DNA of 64,000 nucleotides, from positions 25,896,833 through 25,960,832 of the forward strand of contig JAQNBH010000011.1 of NCBI GenBank assembly GCA_028752905.1, in the 5' to 3' direction. Every line of letters starts with the position of its first letter. Position 1 is the first letter of the stretch. This document shows positions 1-7,584 of the stretch, piece after piece. The translations under genes were made by a program, and so were the position numbers. This DNA is from Cladorhizidae sp. MBARI D1340-BT2. Lineage: Eukaryota > Porifera > Demospongiae > Poecilosclerida > Cladorhizidae. The notes under the pieces were generated by a model, which was not told the origin of the DNA, ran no database searches, and worked only from the letters and a program-made list of their open reading frames with translations.

Positions 1-97
<97 letters not shown>

Positions 98-107
98 TAT
101 TATTATA
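1..107. repeat. (TTA)n microsatellite
   Basis: Pure TTA trinucleotide repeat from the first base, with one interruption near 93 and decay into TA/AT sequence after about 107. It is cut by the window edge, so its true length is unknown. Confidence 0.98.
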
Positions 108-471
108 TATATTTAATTGTTTTATTTACTTGTTTATTATAGATTTTTATTTGTAGTCCATTTAATTTTTTGGGGACATGTATTATTATTGATTTTTTAC
201 ATCCGGTGCATGTGCTAGGTATGTGTACTGGCACGTGGTGGATAGCTAGCTATATAACAGGCTCACGTGAGCCTTAGCATTCCATTATTCCTGATGAAGA
301 CTAGTGCATCTAGTCGAAACGTCGAGAAATTTGAAGTTGATTATTGAGAAGGTGATTTTAAGAGCTCATATGTTAAGGTAACCAAGGTAACTTGCCTGTC
401 AAACTTGAAGTCATGGATCTGGCATAACTGTTCGACCGCTGTTCTGTTAGATGATTAATTAAGCCTCTTAG
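108..471. other. AT-rich intergenic stretch, probable retroelement 3' remnant
   Basis: No ORF of note. It contains a short perfect palindrome (GGCTCACGTGAGCC, 260-273) directly upstream of a hammerhead-like core (separate entry). From about 330 the sequence runs without a clear boundary into the upstream part of the piggyBac-like pseudogene. The link to a Penelope-like element rests only on the ribozyme-like motif; no reverse transcriptase is visible here. Confidence 0.4.
284..331 (+). ncRNA. Hammerhead-ribozyme-like motif, small dimer-type
   Basis: Seen: CTGATGA (291-297), a 6-bp perfect stem II (GACTAG 299-304 with CTAGTC 310-315, loop TGCAT), then GAAAC (316-320) and GTC (321-323), the expected cleavage triplet. 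Bases before 291 (ATTATTC) can pair with bases after 323 (GAGAAAT) as a mismatched stem I. Stem III is only the self-complementary ACGT with no loop. Known: small hammerheads in Penelope-like retroelements have minimal stem III and cleave as dimers. Odd: an extra A at 298 separates CTGATGA from stem II, departing from the consensus, so activity is uncertain. Confidence 0.5.
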
Positions 472-1165
472 ATGGCAAGAACTGTGATACAGGTAATGAA
501 AGTGATGCAGAAGACGAGCCAGTGCAGGCCAAAACAGGCCAAACGTGGTCCACGTGTTTGTGGTGGTGGGATTCGTGGCCGCATCATGCAGGTTCATGGT
601 GGCCTAGGCGGTGGCAGAGGGGATCCTGTAAGAGGTCAGAGGGGCCGGCCTCGTACTAGAGGACAGGGGCGCAGGCTTGTAAGGGCTCAGAACCCCAGGA
701 TAAATTGGGACATTGGTCCGAATGACAGTTATGAGCCAAAGCAAATTCCATTCGTTGTTGGCGAGCGACTCAAAGTTAGGCTTGGTGCCAATGCAACTAT
801 TGATGAATTCTTCGCCCAGTACTTCACTAACAATATCTTTAGGCATATTGTAGAGGAGAACTAATGATATGCTTAGCAGTTCATTGAGGCAAGCCGTGAA
901 AATCTGAAGGATTTCTTCAGGGTTCATGAGACTGGGTGGACACTACCGCTGATTAAAAGAAGACATTCTTCGGTTTACTTCGACTGATGGGTGTTATTCA
1001 CAAGCCAAGGCTGGACATGTATTGGTCCATGGACGATCTGATAGAAACCCCTATATTCGGGCAAATAATGACAAGGGATAGGTTCTTTCTCCTGAAATTC
1101 CTACATTTTGCAAATAATGAGGACCCCACCCATGACACCAGAGATCCCGATAGGGACAGGCTGTA
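472..1165 (+). pseudogene. piggyBac-like transposase, N-terminal half, broken
   Basis: Two ORF pieces in different frames (472-864 and 987 to about 1165) together resemble the start of a piggyBac (DDE_Tnp_1_7 / PGBD-type) transposase. The first piece has an Arg/Gly-rich stretch and then the family-like segment IDEFFAQYFTNNIFRHIVEE. The second has MGVIHKPRLDMYWS, TPIFGQIMTRDRFFLL and LKFLHFANNEDP, which match the conserved lead-in to the catalytic domain. Between them (865-986) recognisable sequence (QFIEASRENLKDFFRVHETG) carries stops and a frameshift. The catalytic Asp residues and C-terminus are absent: after DRDRLY at about 1165 the reading frame runs into retrotransposon sequence. It is a non-functional relic, and no piggyBac terminal repeat or TTAA duplication could be assigned. 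Confidence 0.75.
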
Positions 1166-1402
1166 TGCGAGTGCGTATGAGGTAGAAGATGAGGTGGAAG
1201 AAGACTCTTTGGTCTTGGTTGAGGAAGTTGTCCTTAATAGGTTAGAGGGAGCTCAATCTAGTGACCAGCCAATTCCGGTGCTTAGCAAAAGCGAGGAAGA
1301 AGTTAGGAAGCTAGTTGCTCAGCAGATGGAAGATGGTAGCCTGTCGGAGATGAGGAGTACAACTGAAAAGCAGGAAGATATTGTAGGGAGAACGGAGTAC
1401 TA

Positions 1403-2054
1403 GTGCATGTCAAGTTGGTAGATCCTCAAAAGGAGTTGTCCAGAATTGTCGTGCCATCTTGTAGAAGTAATGAGGTGTTAGACATTGGGCACAGAGGGTT
1501 AGTTTGTGGACATTTTGCACACAATAAGATGCTTGCCATCCTATCTCACCACTTCACATGGCCTGGCATTAGGAAAGACATTAGGGTATACTGTAGTGCC
1601 TGCCCAGAATGTGAAAAGGCAGGGAGGCAGCTACAGCTTAGAGTACCTATGGTAGTTACACAAACCATATCAGAACCTTACCAAAGGATGGCCTGGGATC
1701 TGGTAGGAAATAAAACCAAACAAGGTAACAGGTATATCCTGACCATTATGTGTCTTGGGACCAGATACCCATATGCTATTCCTTTGAAACGGGTAGATGC
1801 TGAATCAGTAGCAGAGGGGTTATTGGAAGTAATCGGTCACACATGCACTCCGGTTGAACTCTTGTCAGATCAAGGATCTGTTTTTCTGGGAAAGGTTACT
1901 AAGGCGTTATGTAGGCTCTTGAATATTAAACAGATAAAGACCACAGCCTACCACCCCAGACCAATGGGATACTAGAACGGTGGCATGGTTGTTTGAAGAG
2001 TATGATTCGTAAGATCCAGGGCAATGACCAAGAATGGGACAAACTCCTAAATAT
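1403..2054 (+). pseudogene. Retrotransposon integrase, zinc finger and catalytic core
   Basis: Integrase inserts the retrotransposon cDNA into the genome. ORF 1403-1975 shows the HHCC zinc finger (H30, H37, C67, C70) and the first two catalytic Asp residues (D99 in AWDLVG, D156 in LSDQGS). The third catalytic residue, Glu, is present but displaced: a frameshift near 1970 ends the ORF at a stop, and LERWHGC is found in the next frame, about 35 residues after D156 as expected for DD35E. The shifted frame continues recognisably to QEWDKLL (about 2050), where mitochondrial-like sequence begins. The upstream region 1166-1402, in a different frame, is an acidic linker (EVEDEVEEDS, then SEEEVRKLVAQQMEDGSLSE) of the kind preceding the zinc finger. 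Confidence 0.85.
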
Positions 2055-2836
2055 GAAGAGGTATTTTGGGGATTTTAATAGCTAAACAAAAAAAAACCCT
2101 AAAAAAACTAAATATTGTAAGCCTTTTTCTATTTTTAAACAACATAAAATTTGATAATCAGTATACTCCCCGCATTACCATAAAGCGACTACCCCCTCTT
2201 TTCTGAGACTAATTATAAGCCTATCCTCCTTTAAACCCAATAATTAGCACCCCTTCTCGCGAACTTACAGGGTCATTTTGCCAAGTTCCTTGAGATAAAT
2301 TCTACCATCACTTAATGCCCACTTGTGTTAGTTTTAGTACAGCCTCCATTAAAATAATTTTTTTATTTATTATTTTTACCCATTATCCTATAACATTTCA
2401 TTTCTTAAGGACTGCATAACACAATATCAAAAATCATTAATTGGTAACCTAGGGCCATGAATAATGATTCTCACATAATTTTTTACTCATGTTCGCATTA
2501 TTACTTCAGACATACTTTCGTAATAATCACTTACAGAACGTTCTACTTTCATAATTTTGGTCCCTTTATTAACTTAAACCACCCAGATTTTTAGAACCTA
2601 TTAATTCGTTAACTGAGCTGCTACGCCCTCTCCCAAAAATGGCTGACTCTAGGCCTACTTACTTATTATCACACTTAATAACCTCCTTTCACACTTAATT
2701 ATGTTTTAATAACCTTAACTTCTGGTCTAGGGGGTTCCCTTTTAAACAATCAACCTTCTCGCACATTGTCCGTCTATCATTTTTATTTTTACACTTTCAT
2801 AGTTTGATTAAAAATACCTTATAGATATTTCTATTA
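2055..2836 (-). pseudogene. rnl: Mitochondrial LSU rRNA fragment (NUMT), antisense
   Basis: The minus strand reads as an internal piece of a large-subunit rRNA. Landmarks: 2251-2296 contains the complement of the near-universal segment around GGAACTTGGCAAAATGACCC; 2607-2660 is the complement of the GCCATTTTTGGGAGAGGGCGTAGCAGCTCA region; 2721-2775 is the complement of the segment with GGGAACCCCCTAGACCAGA. These occur in the right order and spacing for roughly bacterial 23S positions 1000-1700 (end of domain II through the start of domain IV). High AT content and expanded AT loops point to mitochondrial rather than bacterial origin. The insertion splits the integrase gene; about 60 bp of expected coding sequence between the two integrase halves appears lost. 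Boundaries are good to about 10-20 bp. Confidence 0.85.
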
Positions 2837-3350
2837 GTTCATGGTAAGAGCATGAGAGGTCCCCTTGATGTAGTTAAAGCGGGATGGATAAGTGGAGACA
2901 TAAGCTTTACCAGCATGGTTGAGTGGGTACGGGTTTTGAGGGAGACCTTAGTAGCTCTACACGAATTAGCTCATGCCTATCACGCTATTGCAAAAGAAAA
3001 ATCCAAGACAGCATATGATGCTAGATCCATGGCCCGTAGCTTTGAGCCAGGGGATCTTGTGTTATGCCACACCCCTGAAATTGCATTCAATCTGGGATGG
3101 CCCCTATGTAGTGAGTGCTAAACTATCTAACTGCAACTACACTATTGTAGTCCAAGGCAAAAGATCTAGACTTGTCACTGTGCATATCAATATTAGGTTA
3201 AAAGCTTGGAAGACCGCAACTGCCAACTTGTTCCGTGTTGTAGTGGCAGATGAGTCTGAAGTCAATCCTGAACCTATTGGGAAGGTTAGGATGAGTGGTA
3301 CTCACTTAACTGAGGAACAGCACCTCGGGTTAGACCTGCAGCTTGCCTAA
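2837..3350 (+). pseudogene. Retrotransposon integrase C-terminal region and pol linker
   Basis: Coding similarity resumes at LVHGKSMRGPLD (about 2834), in the frame of ORF 2852-3121, and then shifts to the frame of 2973-3350 near 3090-3100. Visible are the helical segment ending in KEKSKTAYDARS, the C-terminal SH3-like region (FEPGDLVLCHTP, then WDGPYVVSAKLSN) and the tail VHINIRLKAWKTATANLFRVV. The region then runs toward the reverse transcriptase without any LTR between, which establishes the integrase-before-RT order. A TAA at 3348 and another at 3423 break the frame. The role would be target binding and strand transfer in an intact element. Confidence 0.8.
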
Positions 3351-3428
3351 TTCCCTGATCGAGTTACCCATATCTTAGGTGTTGCAAAATTTGAAGAGAA
3401 TGACATTAATGTCAAAGAACGTTAACCT

Positions 3429-4110
3429 TTGAGAACTCACCCTTATCGTATTGATCCAGGTATGGTTGATAATTTGAAGGGAGAGATTGATGATCTCCTT
3501 AGGAAAGGCATTATTCTGCCATCAAAGAGCCCATGGTCATCACCAATGGTGGTACCTCTCAGAAAAAAGAGTACTGGACAGGTGAGGCTTTGCATCAACT
3601 ATAGGAGGCTAAACAAGATTGCTAATTCGGATCCCTATCAAATGCCATGTATTGAGGACTTACTAAATCAAGTCTCAGGTGCAATCTGGTAATCGGAACT
3701 GGACCTTAACAAAGGCTTCTATCAGGTTTCCTCGAGTAGAAAAAGCCAGGACAAAACAGCATTTTGTACACCATGGGGCAAGTATGCCTTCACACGTATG
3801 CCATTTGGGCTGAAAAATGCGCCAGTGGCATTCCTGGGGTTCATGCAGAACACCCTTGCGCATCTGTCCGAGTACAGTTCAGCTTATATAGATGACATTT
3901 TGATTTTTTCCAATAGCTGAGAGGAACATTTAGACCAGGTTGAAGCTGTGTTACTTGCATTGAGAGAGGCTTGACTTACTGCTGACCAGGATAAGGGTGT
4001 GTGTGGTGCAAATTCGCTTGAATACCTAGGACATGAGATAGGTGATGGGATGGTTGGTGTACCAGAAGCTCGGATTAAGGCCTTGAAAGACTTTATCAGG
4101 CCAAACAACC
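3429..4110 (+). pseudogene. Retrotransposon reverse transcriptase, with in-frame stops
   Basis: One reading frame (3429-4436) contains LRTHPYRIDPGMV, the palm motif RLCINYRRLNK, the fingers/palm block ending LNQVSGAIW, FTRMPFGLKNAP, and the catalytic YIDD box at 3885-3896 followed by ILIF. Three stops lie in this frame (TAA 3690, TGA 3918, TGA 3972), so no full enzyme can be made, although the sequence between them is well preserved. The thumb/connection LEYLGHEIGDG and KALKDFIRPNNQKGLRAFLG, GYYRKFTPDF follow without a frame change. The pattern is typical of Ty3/gypsy RT. Confidence 0.9.
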
Positions 4111-4830
4111 AGAAAGGGTTGAGGGCATTCCTGGGAACGGCCGGTTACTACCGGAAGTTTACCCCTGATTTTTTCAAGTGGGCGGGTCCCCTATTCGATG
4201 CCCTTAAGAAAGGTGCCCCCTGTTCCCTTGTGTGGAATGAATGTATGTGTACATCATTTAACCATTTAATCTCTGTTCTTTGCCACGAGCATACGCTCAT
4301 ACTCCCCAGAAAGGACGACCAGCTGGTACTTCATACAGACGCTTTAATGATGGGCATCGGAGCTGTCCTATCAGCCATGCGGAGGACATCGAATGACCAG
4401 TGGCCCATTTTTCAAAAAGATTATCAGTGGCAGTGAAAAATTACACCATCTCAGAGTTGGAGTGTCTAGCAGGGTAAAGGCCTTGGATCACTTCGCCATC
4501 CACCTACTGGGCGTGTCTTCACAGTGGTGACCGATCACCGTGCCCTGGTAGCCTTCCAAGACTCAGGTCACCTGAATGATCGCCTCATGAGATGGGCCCT
4601 GGCACTCCAGGTATTCGACTTTGAAGTGAAGTACAGACCCGGCATATATCATTAACCTTCGACAGTGCATCGGGTGCTAAATGATGAAACAATGACAAAT
4701 GGCCCTAGGATGCAGGAAGCGATCTCCACAGGAGGAGGACTCATACCAGAGGGGAGAGCTCCAAGCTTAGGTGGGGGAGATGTCGAGGGGCTGCCCAAGA
4801 ACAATCAATATGGTCCTTAGGCCTGCCTGA
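4111..4830 (+). pseudogene. Retrotransposon RNase H region and pol C-terminus
   Basis: Downstream of RT the frame reads PLFDALKKGAP, LVWNECMCTSFNHLISVLC and then the RNase H motif VLHTDALMMGIGAVLS (about 4323-4370; the usual TDAS is TDAL here). A frameshift near 4420 ends the ORF at 4436. In other frames the expected continuation is still legible: NYTISELECLA (about 4440), VFTVVTDHRALVA (about 4510-4550), RLMRWALALQVFDFEVKYRPG (about 4585-4640). The presumed stop region GLPKNNQYGP lies at about 4790-4820, overlapping the LTR start. Confidence 0.75.
4769..4780 (+). promoter_or_regulatory. Polypurine tract of the LTR retrotransposon
   Basis: AGGTGGGGGAGA lies directly before the TGTCGAGGGG start of the LTR. 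This is the expected position and composition for plus-strand priming of reverse transcription. Confidence 0.7.
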
Positions 4831-5210
4831 ACATGCTCACAGCTGATAATAATAATTAGTTTTGTTATCATCTAATTATCCTTGAGGTGACCTCATTAGA
4901 GTTCATACCAATTATTCCGTTTCAAAACTTCTATTTTATATTGGCATATGGAAGCCTATGTGTTTTGTGTGCTTTGGACTTTTGTGTGTGTATTGTAGAT
5001 TGTGTGGTTTCCTGCTACCTGGGAGGCAGGGTAAACCCTGACTCCCAGCTGTTCGTTAGTTCTATCTTGAATTGCTCAATTATTCTATTGGCTTTATAAC
5101 ATTCTAAATTTCTCTGAATTAAGCTAAGGAGTGGTTGTACAGCATAGATATTATTCTGGTGGCAGCTTTGTTACCATGTTGGGAGTTAGCTACAGAAGTG
5201 ACCCTCAACA
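4781..5210 (+). mobile_element. 3' LTR of the Gmr1-like retrotransposon (430 bp)
   Basis: Starts TGTCGAGGG immediately after the polypurine tract and ends CCCTCAACA, giving an imperfect 9-bp terminal inverted repeat with TG...CA ends. The 430-bp length is ordinary for Ty3/gypsy LTRs. The matching 5' LTR is not in the window, so the boundary rests on the inverted ends and tract position rather than an LTR-LTR alignment. The left inverted arm begins 14 bp beyond it. Confidence 0.7.
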
Positions 5211-5471
5211 ACACTAGATACAACAGATATCAGGTACCTTTATAGGTGGTTTGGGGAATGGAGGAAATTGCTCTTCTATATTGTTTAGATGCATTTCTGC
5301 CATATTGTATGTAAGATATACCTGACTGGATTTTGCATTATGAAATCTTCTGTGACAATACTTGCATAATTTTTTTGGTGTGTATGGGCAACAACCGGAT
5401 ACTCCTGCTCATGTATTAATAATACATAAGTGATTGCTAAAGAAGCTTCAATTAATGAAGTCTCTCTCTAG

Positions 5472-5617
5472 TGGTTTTGACAGGTCTTGTTGATAAATTT
5501 ATCTTTGTAGAAATCACTGTTACTGGACTGAATTTGGGCCTGGGGATAGCTTTTATCATCTTGGTGCTGATCATTATGCTCATCATTATGCTCATCAGTG
5601 CATATTTCATTTATTTA
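5472..5617 (+). CDS. Candidate exon encoding one transmembrane helix (left arm)
   Basis: A 146-bp open segment between an acceptor (TCTCTCTCTAG, ending 5471) and a donor (GTAAGT, 5618). It encodes VVLTGLVDKFIFVEITVTGL followed by about 25 hydrophobic residues rich in Ile, Leu and Met (LGIAFIILVLIIMLIIMLIS), a clear membrane-spanning helix. The homologous segment in the other arm is 143 bp, also open, also bounded by AG and GT, and differs by compensating +6/-9 bp indels. Frame-preserving change suggests past coding constraint. I do not recognise the family; a receptor-type TM exon is a guess. The ORF continues past the donor into GT-repeat sequence (to 5725), which is probably intron. No partner exon is identified. 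Confidence 0.4.
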
Positions 5618-5734
5618 GTAAGTGATGTGTGTGTGTGTTTGTGCGTGGTGTGTGCTGTACTATCAATGAACTCTCTTACAATGTCATGCACTAGTGCTAG
5701 AATATGTGGTTTCATAACTTGTTAAGATTTTTTT

Positions 5735-5847
5735 AGCTCCATGGATTCTGAATACTTCCCTGTATGAACTTGCTATATGATAGATCTCTCTGTGTGCTCT
5801 CTTTTGATATTAAATAAAGGTGAAGTGTGCAGAATCTATTGAGCTCC
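5735..5847. mobile_element. MITE-like 113-bp repeat inside the left arm
   Basis: Ends are inverted: AGCTCCATGGATTCTG at the left and CAGAATCTATTGAGCT at the right. The same unit lies at the equivalent place in the right arm (61179-61290), and partial relatives occur at 9598-9680 and about 63617-63667. It therefore looks like a dispersed short family that was already present before the arms separated. Confidence 0.55.
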
Positions 5848-6089
5848 AAAAAGTTCCTAAAACACATCATCCTGCATTTCTCCTTCCAAGAACTACGAGT
5901 TTTGCTGCCACACTCTATTTTGTATTGTATATAAAGTTCAGTGCATGAGCACAAGACCCAATATCCTTAGAGAGAGTGTTTTCAAGGAGTTTAATATTCA
6001 CAGTGTGCATGGCTACCATCCATTCTGCAAATAGGTACCTAAGAGCAATAGGGCACATTGTGTACTTGCTCTACACAATCCATGAACAT

Positions 6090-6112
6090 CCCTCCCTCCC
6101 TCCCCCTACCCC
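6090..6112 (-). other. G-quadruplex-capable G-rich run (minus strand)
   Basis: On the plus strand there are four or more C-runs of three to five within 23 bp; the minus strand is therefore G-rich. The counterpart in the right arm (60911-60933, plus strand) is also G-rich and longer. Confidence 0.55.
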
Positions 6113-6329
6113 AGCAAGATACTCTAGAAAGTTATAGAGAAATTTTTTGTCGGGAGTGGGGGGGAAAGCATGGAACTGAAGCGATAATCAAATCGTTCAA
6201 AACTTGCAGCATTTTAGTTAAGGCAGAGGTCACATGATAATAGCATTCAAGCCTGGGTATTGCCAGTGAGTGGCCAAACTCCACAGAAAAGGTCAAACAC
6301 CACAGAAAAGGTGAGACAGTGGCAATCCC

Positions 6330-6455
6330 TTGAGAAGCAACGAAACTGACTACGAAGAAGATGAAGCTAGAAGAATAGCAGGCAAAGTCTAGCACGAGCA
6401 CTGCTATTATCAATGTCACCTGTTTGTGATGTTGTGCAACTACAGTAGTGGCCAA
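6330..6455 (-). CDS. Hydrophobic ORF segment, opposite strand of left arm
   Basis: On the minus strand the peptide segment VTLIIAVLVLDFACYSS followed by FIFFVVSFVASQGIATVS is matched in the right arm by VTILIIAVFVLAFVCYSS, then FIFFVVSFIACQEIATVS. The two differ by one inserted codon and one deleted codon, not by frameshifts. Both copies are preceded by a possible acceptor (CTGTAG here, ATGTAG on the right) but have no convincing donor. It would be a second membrane-spanning segment, convergent with the first candidate exon. It is either a real exon of an unrecognised gene or a chance open frame. Confidence 0.22.
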
Positions 6456-6664
6456 GATTTACTTTACGTTGCGTTTTCAAACAACGTACGTACTACGTTT
6501 CGAAAGCAAGCATTGCGTGTGCGTTCTTTACTGTTTTTCCAAGTGTCATTCGAAAACGTAGAGCTGCGTTAAGCAGCTGGTATGCATGAGTGGCGTAGTA
6601 TAAACGTTCACTTGGATACGTTTAGTTACTCGCTTGAGTAGTTTACAGCTCTCCTTCTCGCGCT

Positions 6665-6837
6665 ATGGTGTATCATCCTACAAAAATTAAAAGAAAGAAT
6701 TCCGAACCTTTACCTAAGGTTATATTGACGGTTTCAGTTAACTATGTAGGATGACCTGAGCTTCCTGAAACATTACCTGCGATCTCGCATGACCTTTTGT
6801 TCAATGAGGAAATTGGTTGTCGAGGCTCAAGTGACAG
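6665..6837 (+). pseudogene. Candidate first exon pointing into the array, one in-frame stop
   Basis: ATG at 6665 (CGCTATGG) opens a frame MVYHPTKIKRKNSEPLPKV that runs through one TGA (6752) and continues PELPETLPAISHDLLFNEE, then IGCRGSSD, to a good donor (CAG before GTAAGATT, 6838). The first 55 bp belong to the inverted arm; the right-arm counterpart keeps the ATG but shifts frame after about 10 codons. The upstream 200 bp is CpG-rich relative to the surroundings, as a promoter might be. No family is recognised. It could be the decayed start of a gene carried between the arms, or coincidence. Confidence 0.25.
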
Positions 6838-7376
6838 GTAAGATTTTATGCCATGCCATGAATAGCTCACAAGGAATATGAAGTCAGGAACCTGAAATGC
6901 CGAATATTACTATAATACAGTGACAATCATGATGGCCTACTAACTACAGTAGAGGCTTTCTTCAAACCAACGATTACTCTTTGATTGCCATCTTTTGGTG
7001 TAGAAAAGACATCTCGTGTTTGTACATTGCTGCATCGCAGTTCATATTGCTGTCTATTCCGAGGCAAACATGGTAATGCTTTGGCTTGTGGATGCTTACA
7101 TGTTTGAGACGACACTGGGTGATGTATAAGCAAACTAAGATATGCATGCCAAGGCTCAACTATCGTGGACCTAAAGTAACCGGTTTTATTTTAAAACCGT
7201 GTTTTGCATCCCTTCCACACTCCAGGTCAAGAGGTTGGAGTGGGCAGAGCATTTTGTCAGCAAGGCAGAAAGTGCATTTGAGAATATCATCTGGTTTTGC
7301 AATGTACTGTGAAACTTCTGTTACACAGCAGTTTTGTTGAGAGGTGATTCTTCACATAATCAAATTAAATAGCAGG
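6838..7376. other. Left spacer, no recognised gene
   Basis: Unique-looking sequence. Short overlapping ORFs of 60-84 codons on both strands (for example 7086-7340) show no recognisable domain and no repeat support. Nothing else seen. Confidence 0.5.
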
Positions 7377-7584
7377 CTCTGTCAGCACTGGAGCGGGGGC
7401 TGTCTCTGTCAACACTGGAGTGAGGACTGGCTCTGTCAACACTGGAGTGAGGGCTGTCTCTGTCAACACTGGAGTGAGGGCTTGCTCTGTCAGCACTGGA
7501 GTGAGGACTGTCTCTGTCAACAATGGAGTGAGGGCTGTCTGTCAACACTGGAGTGAGGACTGGCTCTGTCAACACTGGAGTGAG
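7377..7584 (+). repeat. 27-bp minisatellite, about 8 copies
   Basis: Tandem units beginning CTCTGTCAACACTGGAGTGA, 27 bp each, with one 25-bp unit (near 7539). Because 27 is a multiple of three, frames on both strands stay open (LCQHWSEDW repeats on plus, SVDRDSPHS on minus), giving ORFs of 60-70 codons that are by-products of the repeat. The last unit decays after 7584. Confidence 0.95.

Larger units (their letters stand above)
1166..5210 (+). mobile_element. Gmr1-like Ty3/gypsy LTR retrotransposon, 5'-truncated
   Basis: Pol sequence runs in the order linker, integrase (about 1403-3350), reverse transcriptase (3429 to about 4110), RNase H (about 4111-4700), polypurine tract (4769-4780) and 3' LTR (4781-5210). 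Integrase before reverse transcriptase is the Ty1/copia-like order, known among Ty3/gypsy elements in the Gmr1 group. The RT and integrase sequences themselves look Ty3/gypsy-like. The 5' LTR, gag and protease are missing: the 5' end is an abrupt junction with a piggyBac relic. Several stops, frameshifts and a mitochondrial insertion show it is dead. Confidence 0.85.
5224..6719 (+). repeat. Left arm of a 1.49-kb inverted repeat
   Basis: From CAGATATCAGGTACC (5224) to ACCTAAG (about 6719) the sequence matches the reverse complement of 60294-61778 across its length with substitutions and small indels. Shared landmarks: TTTATAGGTGGTTTGGGGAATGG, the TM-coding exon, a GT-rich microsatellite (about 5624-5655), a MITE-like 113-bp repeat (5735-5847), a C-rich run (6090-6112) and CGCTATGGTGTATC (6661-6674). 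The two arms enclose 53.6 kb, including the whole satellite array. No target-site duplication is visible outside the arms (left flank ends GATACAA, right flank begins GTATATAT). Confidence 0.9.

Noticed and set aside
1..107. Telomeric repeat at the window start
   Set aside because: TTA repeats are a microsatellite; TTAGGG-type units are absent.
373..597. Minus-strand ORF of 74 codons
   Set aside because: Antisense shadow of the piggyBac-like coding region.
472..864. RGG-box RNA-binding protein
   Set aside because: The Arg/Gly-rich stretch leads directly into piggyBac-like sequence and the ORF is part of that broken transposase.
2055..2836. Functional rRNA gene
   Set aside because: Only an internal fragment is present, without LSU ends, and it interrupts a retrotransposon.
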